Below are positions 10,858 through 21,675 of a stretch of DNA of 64,000 nucleotides, piece by piece (positions within the stretch are counted from its first letter, which is position 1; the number at the start of each line of letters is the position of its first letter). The stretch comes from Glandiceps talaboti (taxonomy: Eukaryota > Hemichordata > Enteropneusta > Spengelidae). A program made the position numbers and the translations under genes. The DNA lies in assembly GCF_964340395.1 (NCBI RefSeq), contig NC_135565.1:369001-433000 (forward strand), read 5' to 3'. The notes below the pieces were generated by a model, which did no database searches, had not been told where the DNA came from, and worked only from the letters and a program-made list of their open reading frames with translations.

Positions 10858-10989
10858 TTAGATATAACTCTACACAGTCCTTTCTGTGTAAAGTTTATCT
10901 GCAAGACCTGTCCTACAGTAACATTATTTGTATGTCTGGTAATAAATGACATGTAAAGTAACTTCAGTGAATTATTTGTCTTCTTGTAG

Positions 10990-11138
10990 CTGGACAGGTT
11001 CCCAGTCAGAAACTAGCTGCTTTACAGAAGGTGCTTCAAAGTGAGTTTTTCACTGCCGTTCGTGAAGTCTATGAACATGTCCACGAAACTGTTGATATAT
11101 CAGGAAGTCCAGAGATAAGAGCTAATGCTACTGCCAAG
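10990..11138 (+). CDS. LIN7: LIN7 coding exon 3 (L27 domain)
   Basis: Acceptor TTGTAG ends at 10989 and donor GTGGGT starts at 11139. The exon reads [20 protein letters not shown] then [15 protein letters not shown] and ends RANATAK. This is the remainder of the L27 heterodimerisation domain. LQSEFxTAxREVYxxxHET is diagnostic of LIN7 proteins. The 149 nt plus 1 nt carried from exon 2 give 50 codons and end in phase 0. The downstream intron is 8.5 kb and repeat-rich. Confidence 0.95.
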
Positions 11139-11238
11139 GTGGGTGTGTTAACATGGTGACCTTCGACCTTAGAGTATGAACATAAAATCACCTTGTGAAC
11201 TATAATCCATGGAATGTAAATTCTATAGTAGTGTCAAA

Positions 11239-11627
11239 TTGGTAGCACAGTTGAACTGAACTTCTGTAGTGCTATAGCCATGAAGAAATGTGTGTGTGTG
11301 TGTGCACACGCACGCATGCACGCAGATGTGTGAGTGTGTGTGTATGTGTGTAAACGACTTACAGTCAAAAACCGCTAGACCAATTGGCTTGGTATTTGGT
11401 GGGACATCACTTAGGACATGTAGACGGAAAATTGATCACATCAGAGATGTGCGTTTTGGGTCAAAAAATGTGATTTTTGGTTAAAAAAATTTAAACTCCA
11501 AAACTACTGGGTAGATTGGCCTGAAATTTGGTGAAAATATTCTTTAGGAGTGTTACATAAGATTTATTCATGACATGACATGATGATTTCATTAGTGATG
11601 TGCAAATTAGGGCTAAATGTGTTTTTA
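11239..11627 (+). repeat. family B repeat, truncated copy 1
   Basis: It starts with a variant of the family head (TAGCACAGTTGAACTGAACT), then a TG-run and the block AACGACTTACAGTCAAAAAC...GATATGCAAATTAGGGCTAAA. It stops where another head begins at 11628. Family B is described under the copy at 20505-21675. Confidence 0.75.
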
Positions 11628-12060
11628 GCACAACTGAACTGAGGTTCAGTAGTGCTATAGGGATCGCCCGGCGTCTGTCTGTCTGTGTGTGTGTGTGTGT
11701 AAACAACTTAAAGTCAAAAACTGCTGAACCGATTGCCATGATATTTGGTGGGTCCATTACCTTGGGTGTCTAGTTGGGAAATTGTTCAAATCAAAATGAT
11801 CGCATCACAGGTGTGTGATTTGGGTCAAAAAATGTGATTTTCCTTCAAAATCTTCTTTGTTCTCAGTGAACACCATGAGGGGATGTGTTAGGTAACATTA
11901 TATAATCACTGGGCAAAGTTCATATGCACATTCTAAATCCAGTTATTACAATAGGTTATGTAAATAAGACTGGTAAATATGCCCTTTCTTTCTTGGTGGA
12001 AATTTTACTAAGTTTGAAATGAAAATGATTGCAGCACGAGGGTGATCATTGATTTGGGTA
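11628..12060 (+). repeat. family B repeat, truncated copy 2
   Basis: A new head, TAGCACAACTGAACTGAGG, begins at 11628 and runs through the TCTG/TG microsatellite and the GGGTGTCTAGTTGGGAAATT block. It degenerates after about 11850 into sequence I cannot place, until the next head near 12062. Confidence 0.7.
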
Positions 12061-13566
12061 AATGAACTGAGGTTCAGTAGTGCTATAGGGATCGCCCGGC
12101 GTCTGTCTGTCTGTCTGTCTGTGTGTGTGTGTGTGTATGTGTGTAAACAACTTAAAGTCAAAAACTGCTGAACCGATTGCCATGATATTTGGTGGGTCCA
12201 TTACCTTGGGTGTCTAGTTGGGAAATTGTTCAAATCAAAATGATCGCATCACAGGTGTGTGATTTGGGTCAAAAAATGTGATTTTTGGTCAAAAAACTTA
12301 AACTCAGAAACTACTGGGCAGATTGGTGCAAAATTTGGTGGGAAGATTCTTTAGGGGGTGTAAAGTAAGATTTGTTCATGACATGATGATTCCATCAGTG
12401 ATATGCAAATTAGGGCTAAAAATGTGTCTTTTTGGTTAAAAATCTATAATTCCAAAACTACTGAGCAGATTGGGCTGAAATTTGATGGGGATGCATCTAG
12501 GGATGTATGGACGAAGATATATTAAGCATACAATGATTCCATGAGTGATATGCAAATTAGGTGTAAGAATGTTCATTTTTGGTCAAAAACTTATATCTCA
12601 AAAAGTACTAGGTCAATGAGTCTGAAACTTGGCGAGATGTTTCTGAAACTGTTATTCTGCAGATTTTCTTCAAAATATTTTGACAAAATTGGCCCTAGCG
12701 ACCATGACCACGCCCTTTAGCAACAACCAAATGGCAGTATATTTTTGGTCAAATAACAACATCATCTGGTAGGCAAGTGAGTAAACATTCAAAAAATGTG
12801 TGCAAATACCCTAGCAACCATGACCACGCCCATACCAACAGCCAAACAGTGGTGTATTTCACAAAGATAACAACAGGGTTTAATAGACAATTGAATAAAC
12901 ATTCAAAAAATGTATGTAAATTTGCATAGCAACAAGACCACACCCATAGCAACAGCCAAATAATCACGTATTTTGCAAAGATAACAGGAATAGAAAGACA
13001 AATGAATAAACATTCAAAAAATGTATACAAATACCCTAGTAACCATGACCACGCCCATGGCAACAGCCAAACGGTGGTGTATTTCACAAAGATAACAGTG
13101 GGGTTTAATAGACAAATGAATAAACATTCAAAAAATGTATGCAAATACCCTAGTAACCATGACCACGCCCATAGCAACAGCCAAACGGTGGTGTATTTCA
13201 CAAAGATAACAATGGGGTTTAATAGACAATTGAATAAACATTCAAAAAATGTATTTAAATTTGCCTAGCAACAAGACCATGCCCATAGCAACAGCCAAAT
13301 GATCACGTGTATTGCAAAGACAATATCAGGAATTCATACACAAGTGAACAAAAACATACATAAATGTATGCAAATATATCTAACAACATGACCACGCCCA
13401 TAGCAACAGCCAAATGATAGCATTTATCGTAAAGATAGCAACATGGTTGGATAGGCAACTGTATAGTTATTCAGCAAATGAACACCTATTGTTAGCATGG
13501 ACTAGCATATGAATAAACATTTAAAACTGTACAGTTGTGCTACAACGCCATTGGCGGTATTTTTAT
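12061..13566 (+). repeat. family B repeat, long copy 3
   Basis: The head (AACTGAGGTTCAGTAGTGC) lies at 12064. The tail CAGTTGTGCTACAACGCCAT is near 13533-13552. The right half is an internal tandem of ~110-125-bp subunits, each carrying ACCATGACCACGCCCATAGC. There are about six here, more than in other copies. Open frames across it are shadows of this tandem. Confidence 0.8.
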
Positions 13567-14115
13567 GGTCAAAAATCTGTAATTCCAAAACTACTCAGCA
13601 GATGTGGCTGAAATTTAATGGGGATGCATCTTGGGGTGTATAGATAAACAAATATTAAACATATAATGATCTTGTTAGTGATATGCAAATTAGGTGTAAA
13701 AATGTTAATTTTGGTCAAAAATTTAGATCTCAAAAAGTACTTCTGTCAATGTCAATGAGACTGAAACTTTGTGAGATGTTTTTAGAACTTAGAAGTGTTA
13801 TTCTGCAGACTTTCTATAAAACATTTTCACACAATTGGCCCAAGCAACCATGGCCACACTCTTAGCAACAACCAAATGCCAATATATTTTGGTCAAATAA
13901 CATCTGGTAAGCAAATGAGTAAACACTTTAAAAATGTATGCAAATATCCCAAGCAACCATGACCATGCCCATAGCAACAACCAACGGTGGTGTATTTCAC
14001 TATAATAACGGATTCTTTAAAGACAAGTGAACAAACATTCAAAAAGTGTATGCAAATATGCCTAGCAACAAGACCACGCCCCTAGCAGCAGCCAAATGAT
14101 AATGTATGGATGGTG
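13560..14115 (+). repeat. family B repeat, 5'-truncated copy 4
   Basis: It resumes in mid-element (GGTCAAAAATCTGTAATTCC) directly after the tail of copy 3 and ends after two ATAGCAACA subunits. Confidence 0.7.
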
Positions 14116-14239
14116 GTTGCGTAGCAACAGAACATAGTACTGTGTAAATAATAATTTATTTTATAAAAGCCCTGAAGGAAAACTTGACACATTTCAACCT
14201 TTGTATTTAGTCCAGAGTAAAGTGATATACCTATGATAA

Positions 14240-15172
14240 ATGAGACATTTAATTTTGGTTACTTCAAAATATCCATGTCAATTGTTTGATAGTTATCTGA
14301 GTATCTCAAACTTCAAAATATCCATGTCAGTTGTTTGATAGTTATCTGAGTATCTCAAACTTCAAAATATCCATGTCAGTTGTTTGATAGTTATCTGAGT
14401 ATCTCAAACTTCAAAATATCCATGTCAGTTGTTTGATAGTTATCTGAGTATCTCAAACTTCAAAATATCCATGTCAGTTGTTTGATAGTTATCTGAGTAT
14501 CTCAAACTTCAAAATATCCATGTCAGTTGTTTGATAGTTATCTGAGTATCTCAAAGTTCAAAATATCCATGTCAATTGTTTGATAGTTATCTGAGTATCT
14601 CAAAGTTCAAAATATCCATGTCAGTTGTTTGATAGTTATCTGAGTATCTCAAACTTCAAAATATCCATGTCAGTTGTTTGATAGTTATCTGAGTATCTCA
14701 AACTTCAAAATATCCATGTCAGTTGTTTGATAGTTATCTGAGTATCTCAAAGTTCAAAATATCCATGTCAATTGTTTGATAGTTATCTGAGTATCTCAAA
14801 GTTCAAAATATCCATGTCAATTGTTTGATAGTTATCTCAAACTTCCAAAATATCCATGTCAATTCTTTGATAGTTATCTCAAAGTTCAAAATATCCATGT
14901 CAATTCTTTGATAGTTATCTCAAAGTTCAAAATATCCATGTCAATTCTTTGATAGTTATCTGAGTATCTCAAAGTTCAAAATATCCATGTCAATTCTTTG
15001 ATAGTTATCTCAAAGTTCAAAATATCCATGTCAATCCTTTGATAGTTATCTCAAAGTTCAAAATATCCATGTCAATCCTTTGATAGTTATCTCAAAGTTC
15101 AAAATATCCATGTCAATCCTTTGATAGTTATCTCAAACTTCCAAAATATCCATGTCAATTCTTTGATAGTTG
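14240..15172. repeat. 49-bp minisatellite with 41-bp deletion variants, about 20 units
   Basis: CTTCAAAATATCCATGTCAG, TTGTTTGATAGTTATCTGAG and TATCTCAAA make the 49-bp unit. From about 14830 most units lack TGAGTATC and are 41 bp. The two length classes are largely segregated along the array. Confidence 0.92.
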
Positions 15173-15304
15173 TTAGTGTGGTGTCCAACTGTTCAATTAT
15201 TCAAAGCAAGATAATTTGACCACTTATGTAATTTGACCACTTATATAATTTGCAGTGAAAATGTGGAGGGTTTAATGGTTGAAGGCTACAACACATTTCA
15301 TTTT

Positions 15305-15356
15305 GTGAAGGTTCAGTTGTGCTATAGGCATGGCAAAGTGTCTGTCTGTCTGTGGA

Positions 15357-15411
<55 letters not shown>

Positions 15412-15716
15412 GTGTGTGTGTGTTTGCGTGTGTGTAAACAACTTAAAGTCAAAAACTACCTGACCGATTGCTTTGATATTTGGTGGTCATGTTACTTCTG
15501 GTGTCTAGTTGGGAAATTGTTCAAATGAAAATAATTGCATCAGAGATGGGGGTTTTGGGTCAAAAAACTCCAAAACTACTGGGCAGATTGGCATGAAATT
15601 TGATTGTAACATTCTTAGATGTGGGTAAATTAAGATTTGTTCATGGCATAATGATTCCCCTGGTAATATGCAAATTAGGGCTAAAAATGTGTCTTTTTGG
15701 TCAAAAACCTATAATA
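15305..15716 (+). repeat. family B repeat, copy 5, left part (interrupted)
   Basis: The head GGTTCAGTTGTGCTATAGGC and a TG microsatellite (15358-15420) lead to AAAAACCTATAAT at about 15702-15714. Foreign sequence begins there. The copy resumes at ATTCCAAAACTACT near 17533. Confidence 0.8.
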
Positions 15717-16209
15717 CGCCGTATTCCGGTTATCGAAGAAGCCCCGAAAAGATAAAAGATATGATTGTTTGGCCACTAGGGGCGCTGTTTTAGAACCGGA
15801 AGTGAGGGCCAGAATTGTAGAGCATTGTTGCAAAGCATAGAGTCTATAGGCATCGTAACCACTGACTAAAGATTTTCTGTCATTCCCCGTAACTTTACGC
15901 TATAATATTGCATTATCGCCCATCAAATAACGAAATAGCAAATTAACCTCTTGTTCTCCTAATATTTTGCGTAAGTTTGGCTCTGCAATTCGACCGTGAG
16001 GAAAACCCAAAAGTAGCAACATTTTGAAACGGGTAGTACACTGACATCTCACTCACGTTTTCAGTGTGACCTCGTCCATTTGCGTTACCGTTGGAGAAAT
16101 TGTAGCGATTGCTTCCAGTCAAACATCGGAACGGGAAAAGGTACAAAAACAGAGGAAAGAACCCTCAAAATCACAATATACGCTACAGTTATTGCAGCTT
16201 GTATAAAAC

Positions 16210-16432
16210 CAATCTGATTAAAATCCGATGTAGATGTCGGCTAATCGTTCATTGCTATTTTACTTTCGTTATTGTGCCTGAATTGACCTTCGTGGTACAT
16301 GTTTGATCGCCTCCTCTACCGATCAGGACAAAAACGTAAACATGTACCACGAAGGTCAATTCAGGCAAAATAACGAAGGTAAAATAGCAATGAACGATCA
16401 GCCGACATCTACATCGGAGTTTAATCAGATCG
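16210..16432. mobile_element. foldback MITE, copy 1 (9-bp target duplication)
   Basis: The 223-bp element begins CAATCTGATTAAAATCCGAT and ends as its inverse (TTTAATCAGATCG). The arms are ~100 nt around a ~25-nt loop. It is flanked by GTATAAAAC (16201-16209) and GTATAAGAC (16433-16441), a 9-bp target duplication with one change. Long TIRs plus 9-bp duplications are hallmarks of Mutator-like (MULE) elements. Confidence 0.85.
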
Positions 16433-16845
16433 GTATAAGACATGGTATGATGAGTGAACCACGTAAACGTTACATGGAAGGCCGATTCATTGAAGGGGTG
16501 GGCGGTGTGGTACATCAATAACAATATTTATGATTCGTTGCCGACTTCAATGGGTTTTTTTATACACTGATGGTCCTGAATGAAGAATAGCAAGCTAAAA
16601 AAAGTGTGATAGTAAAGATGAGTATATCAATACAAATATGTTTATGCCAACTTAAGCTTATAACCAGTACATGAAATGTTTTTTTTCCGGACAAAGTTTT
16701 ATGATTTCACCCGTGGTGCTACACCACTGTTCTAATAAACAAGAAAGGCCTAAGTATGCGGCGACATCAGTTACAATATAAACATGTGGCTTGGTAATTG
16801 TCGACCGAACTCTCAATATTGCAATGACTGTAGCTGGAAGCTGTT

Positions 16846-17064
16846 CAATCTGATTAAAATCCGATGTAGATGTCGGCTAATCGTTCATTGCTATTTTACC
16901 TTCGTTATTTTGCCTGATATTGTTTTTCTTGGTACATGTTTACATTTTTTAGCCTGATCGTAGAGGAGGCGACATGTACCAAGAAGGTCAATTCAGGCAA
17001 AATAACGAAGGTAAAATAGCAATGAACGATCAGCCAACATCTACATCGGATTTTAATCAGATTG
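16846..17064. mobile_element. foldback MITE, copy 2 (perfect 9-bp target duplication)
   Basis: This 219-bp relative of the element at 16210 has the same CAATCTGATTAAAATCCGAT end and inverse end. It is flanked by a perfect GAAGCTGTT duplication (16837-16845 and 17065-17073). Two independent insertions with 9-bp duplications fix the family's boundaries. Confidence 0.9.
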
Positions 17065-17530
17065 GAAGCTGTTGTCAGATTTGTAATTTTCTAATCGTTC
17101 TTTTGTCAAGCAACAGACACCAGTAAGGTAAAGAAATATGTTTATCATGTCTACATCGGGTATATTTCGAAGGTCCTCCGTCCAACTTTCAATGTTTCCG
17201 CTGTCGATTAGTTCTATCTTTTGATGCTTGACGTACATCCACTATTCGTCTCCTCTTCCGTTCTCTCAGAAATTTATCATTTTCTAGTGTTTCAAGACCA
17301 AGGTTGACAGCATTTCTGGCGATATCTAGTAGATTTAGAAGTAGTAATTTTCCACTCTTTTATGAATGCACGCGGAGTTCTTTTACGCCCATTTTGTTGA
17401 CAGCTTCATACATCGCCATACTATTAGATGCCATGACGAAAATTCTGGCCCTCACTTTGTCAGATATGGTGTGCCCTCTCGCGATACTTTCCTGCGAAAC
17501 AACCGGAAGTTCGATAACCGGAATACGCCG

Positions 17531-18515
17531 TATTCCAAAACTACTCAACAGATTGGGGTGAAATTTAACAGGGATGCATCTGTGGGTGTATAGATGAAAA
17601 TGTATTAAGCATATAATGATGTCATCAGTAATATGCAAATTAAGTGGGAAAATGTGAATTTTGGTCAAAAATTTATATCTCAAAAAGTACTTGGTCAATG
17701 TGATGAAACTTGGTGAGATGTTTCTAAACGTGGTATTCTGCAGATTTTCTTCAAAATAATTTGACACAATTGGCCCTAGCAACCATGACCACGCCCTTAG
17801 CAACAACCGAATGGCAGTATATTTTGCTAAAATAACAACATCATCTGGTAGGCAAGTGAGTAAACATTCAAACAAGTATGCAAATATCCCTAGTAACATG
17901 ACCACACCCATAGCAACAACCAAATGGCAGTATATTTTGCTCAAATAACATCATCTGGTAGGCACGTGAGTAAACATTCAAAAAAGTATGCAAATAACCC
18001 AAGCAACCATGACCACACCCATAGCAACAGCCAAACATCTGTGTATTTCACAAAGATAAGAGGGATTAATAGACAATTGAACAAACATTCAAAAAATGTA
18101 TGTAAATTTGCCTAGCAACAAGACCACACCCATAGCAACAACCAAATAATCATATATATTGCAAGATAACAGGAATTGAAAGACAAATGAATAAACATTC
18201 AAAAAATGTATGCAAATGTGCCTAGCAACAAGACCAAGCCCATAGCAACAGCCAAATGATCACGTATATTGAAAAGATAATATCAGGAATTCATACACAA
18301 GTGAACAAAAACAGTCAAAAATGTATGCAAATATATCTAGCAACATGACCACGCCCATAGGAACAGCCAAATGATAGCATATATCATAAAGATAGCAACA
18401 TGGTTGGATAGGCAACTGGATAGTCATTCAACAAATGAACACCTATTGTTAGCATGGACTAGCATATGGATAAACATTTACTGTACAGTTGTGCTACAAC
18501 ACCATTGGCGGTATT
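17531..18515 (+). repeat. family B repeat, copy 5, right part
   Basis: It continues the interrupted copy from ATTCCAAAACTACTCAACAG, through about six CATAGCAAC subunits, to the tail CAGTTGTGCTACAACACCAT near 18487-18506. Confidence 0.8.
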
Positions 18516-18665
18516 TTTTTATTAGGTCGAAGGCTACAACAGTCCATTTTGTGTCATTAGGTCGAAGGCTGCAACAGATTTTGCTTAATTAGGTCAAAGG
18601 CTGCAACACATTTCATTTTGCTTTATTAGGACGATGGCTGCAACACATTATTTTGCTTTATCATT
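18516..18665. repeat. ~40-bp degenerate tandem, 4 units
   Basis: ATTAGGTCGAAGGCTACAAC-like phrases recur four times, each followed by a TTTTG-rich stretch. The following 18666-18945 has no recognisable feature. Confidence 0.65.
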
Positions 18666-18947
18666 AAAGCTATTGTAATGCGAGTTAGTAGTATTTGTGC
18701 AAACAGATAACCAACAATGCATCTCTGAAAATTGTTAAAATACCAAAAATAAGACATTGTACATATACATGTTAATTAGGAGTTGGTTGTATCCTGAGGT
18801 TGTGCAGCAACACAATTTGGGCATGTTAAGACTAAACTAATGAGTTAAAGTTCACAATTTAATGTTTTTAGTTAATTTTAGGGTACAGACTCAAAATTCA
18901 ATTGGAGTAACCATAGTAACCATACAATGTACACAACTATACAGATA

Positions 18948-19425
18948 CATTTGAGATTCAATACACCTTGTCACTTGATGTATATAATATCTACAGATAC
19001 ATTTGCCCACAGGAGATTCAATACACCTTGTCACTTGATGTATATAATATCTACAGATACATTTGCCCACAGGAGATTCAATACACCTTGTCACTTGATG
19101 TATATAATATCTACAGATACATTTGACCACAGGAGATTCAATACACCTTGTCACTCAATGTATATAATATCTACAGATACATTTGCCCACAGGAGATTCA
19201 ATACACCTTGTCACTCAATGTATATAATATCTACAGATACATTTGCCCACAGGAGATTCAATACACCTTGTCACTCAATGTATATAATATCTACAGATAC
19301 ATTTGCCCACAGGAGATTCAATACACCTTGTCACTCAATGTATATAATATCTACAGATACATTTGACCACAGGAGATTCAATACACCTTGTCACGTGATG
19401 TATATAATATCTACAGATACATATA
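18948..19425. repeat. 60-bp minisatellite, 8 units
   Basis: GAGATTCAATACACCTTGTC followed by AC(TC/TT)(A/G)ATGTATATAATATC and ACAGATACATTTGCCCACAG repeats in perfect 60-bp register. Because 60 is a multiple of 3, frames stay open on both strands; I do not regard these as genes. It lies about 230 bp before LIN7 exon 4. Confidence 0.93.
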
Positions 19426-19651
19426 ATATACATATATATATTATAAATCATTGTACAAAACAGTTTCAAAATATGTTCCAGGTGCAACTAGTGCAGATTT
19501 AATGAATTTGATTAAAATCATCCGTGCTGCAATGACAGTGTCATTGATGTTTGTTTGTTTGTTTGTTTATTTGTTTATTTGTGGTTAGAGGAGTGAGATA
19601 TGATTATTAATTATTAATTATTATTGTAATAAACATGTTATAATTTAATAG

Positions 19652-19861
19652 GCTACAGTTGCCGCATTTGCTGCCAGTGAAGGTCATGCCCATCCCCGTG
19701 TAGTAGAATTACCCAAGACGGACGAAGGACTTGGTTTTAATGTGATGGGTGGTAAAGAACAGAATTCACCAATCTATATTTCACGTATTATACCTGGAGG
19801 TGTTGCTGATAGACACGGTGGATTGAAACGTGGTGATCAATTACTCTCGGTCAATGGAGTG
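19652..19861 (+). CDS. LIN7: LIN7 coding exon 4 (PDZ domain, first two-thirds)
   Basis: Acceptor AATAG ends at 19651 and donor GTAAGT starts at 19862; the exon is exactly 70 codons. It reads [20 protein letters not shown], then [17 protein letters not shown] and [20 protein letters not shown]. The PDZ carboxylate-binding loop is the GLGF of [11 protein letters not shown]. The next conserved segment, [15 protein letters not shown], ends the exon. LIN7 PDZ domains bind C-termini of receptors, channels and beta-catenin. Near identity with vertebrate LIN7 in this exon indicates strong constraint. Confidence 0.97.
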
Positions 19862-20034
19862 GTAAGTTATGAAAAGACACAAGATAGTATAGTTTGGCCA
19901 CTAGATGATTAATTACTTTGTCAGAGTAGTAAGATAGTTAAAAAACAACAAAGTTTGTATAGTTTGGCCACTAGGAGTTCACAAGAAAGAATGGGCTACA
20001 GACAATACTGTCTCCTTTGACAAATCATTTTCAC

Positions 20035-20500
20035 AGCAAGAAATTTTTAGCACAACTTCACTGAACTAGGTTCAGTAGGGCTATAGGCATGGTGAAGTGT
20101 GTGTGTGTGTAAACAACTTAAAGTCAAAAACTGCCTGACCGATCGCCTTTGATGGGGACATTACTTAGGGCGTGTAGATGGGAAAGTTTTGGGTCAAAAA
20201 CATGATTCGTAGTGTGAGAAAATGCGATGCATTGTTTTATTGATGCAATGAAATCATTAAATCTTTAAATGGGCTACTTCACATCTCAATGTCAGTGGTA
20301 TCAAGATTAATCTCCGGTTCATTCATGCTACAGACATGATAGAGAGTCTTGCTTGGCACAAAAAGCATGATTTTTGGTTGAAAAACTCAAAAACTACTGG
20401 GCAGATCGGCCTGAATTTTGGTGGGAACATTCTTAAAAGAATTGTTCATGACATGATGATCATATGCAAACTGAATGCCTTACATAAGGGCAATCTTGAG
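20035..20500 (+). repeat. family B repeat, truncated copy 6
   Basis: The head TTAGCACAACTTCACTGAAC lies near 20047. The copy is internally deleted and ends near 20460. The next 40 bp (AAACTGAATGCCTTACATAAG) resemble one end of RptA (AAACTGAATGCCTTCCGTAAG). Confidence 0.65.
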
Positions 20501-20504
20501 TTTT

Positions 20505-21675
20505 TAGCACAACTGAACTGATAAGGTTCAGTAGTGCTATACATACATGTTGGCATGGCAAAGTGTCTGTCTGTCTGTCTTTGTGTGTGTGTATGTTTGT
20601 GTGTGTGTGTAAACAGCTTAAAGTCAAAAACCACTGGACCGATTGCTTTGATATTTGGTGGTCATGTTACTTCGGGTGTCTAGTTGGGAAATTATTCAAA
20701 TAAAAATGGTCACATCAGAGAGATGTGCGTTTTGGGTCAAAAAATGTGATTTTTGGTCAAAAAACTTAAACTTAAAAACTACTGGGCAGATTTGCCTGAA
20801 ATTTCGTGGGAACATGTTTAGGGGTGACTAAATTAGGATTTGTTCATGGCATGTTACTTTCAGCAATATGCAAATTAGGGCTAAAAATGTGTCTTTTTTA
20901 TCAAAAATCTCTAATTCCAAAACTACAGAGCAGATTGGGCTGAAATTTAATGGGGTGCATATTGGAGTATATAGATGAAGGAAATATTAAGCATATAACT
21001 CATGGGTGATATGCAAATAAAATGTGAATTTTGGTCAAAATTTTATATCTCAAAATGTACTTTGTCAATGAGACTGAAACTTGGTGAGATGTTACTAGAA
21101 GTGTTATTCTGCAGATTTTCTTCAAAACATTTTGACAAAATTGGCCCTAGCAACCATGATCCACACCCTTACCAACAACCAAATGGCAATATATTTTGGT
21201 CAAATAGCATCATCTGGTAGGCAATTGAGTAAACATTCAAAAAATGTATGCAAATACCCTAGCAACCATGACCGCGCCCATAGCAACAGCCAAACAGTCG
21301 TGTATTTCACAAAGATAACAACAGGGATCAATAGACAATTGAATAAACATTCCAAAAATGTATGTAAATTTGCCTAGCAACAAGACCACGCCCATAGCAA
21401 CAGCCAAATAATCACGTATATTGCAAAGATAACAGGAATAGAAAGACAAATGAATAAACATTCAAAAAATGTATGCAAATGTGCCTAGCGACAAGACCAC
21501 GCCCATAGCAACAGCCAAATGATAGCATATATCATAAAGATAGCAGCATGGTTGGATAGGCAACTGTATAGTCATTCAGCAAATGAACACCTATTGTTAG
21601 CATGGACTAGCATATGAATAAACATTTTAAAAACTGTACAGTTGTGCTACAACGCCATTGGCGTATTTTTTTTTC
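20505..21675 (+). repeat. family B repeat, complete reference copy 7
   Basis: It begins TAGCACAACTGAACTGATAA at 20505, then (TCTG)n/(TG)n, then alternating ~100-bp blocks containing TTTTGGTCAAAAA and CTACTGGGCAGATT. A right half follows of 110-125-bp subunits with GACCACGCCCATAGCAACAG. It ends CAGTTGTGCTAC and a conserved ACGCCATTGGCG plus T-run. TAGCACAACTG at the head is the inverse of CAGTTGTGCTA near the tail, suggesting short terminal inverted repeats. The tail beyond the right TIR is also conserved, so the true boundary is uncertain. No coding capacity is seen. It fills LIN7 intron 4 together with RptA. Confidence 0.8.

Larger units (their letters stand above)
15717..17530. mobile_element. 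~1.8-kb TIR transposon inserted into family B copy 5
   Basis: CGTATTCCGGTTATCGAA at the left (about 15719-15736) is matched by TTCGATAACCGGAATACG at the right (17510-17527), an 18-nt perfect inverted terminal repeat. A second inverted block (GTGAGGGCCAGAATT, near 15803) matches AATTCTGGCCCTCAC near 17441. Host family B sequence continues on both sides (CCTATAAT / ATTCCAAAAC), which proves insertion. Exact ends are ambiguous because the tips form a palindrome; a TA duplication is possible. No transposase frame is evident, so it is probably non-autonomous. Two foldback elements sit inside it. Confidence 0.75.

Noticed and set aside
12749-13268. 150-codon minus and 88-codon plus frames
   Set aside because: They come from the ~115-bp subunits inside family B; the same frames occur wherever the repeat occurs.
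17360-17944. 194-codon minus-strand frame spanning a transposon junction
   Set aside because: It crosses the edge between the 1.8-kb TIR element and family B, so it cannot be an old gene. No domain is recognised.
18891-19502. 191-codon and 87-codon frames
   Set aside because: Artefact of the 60-bp minisatellite.
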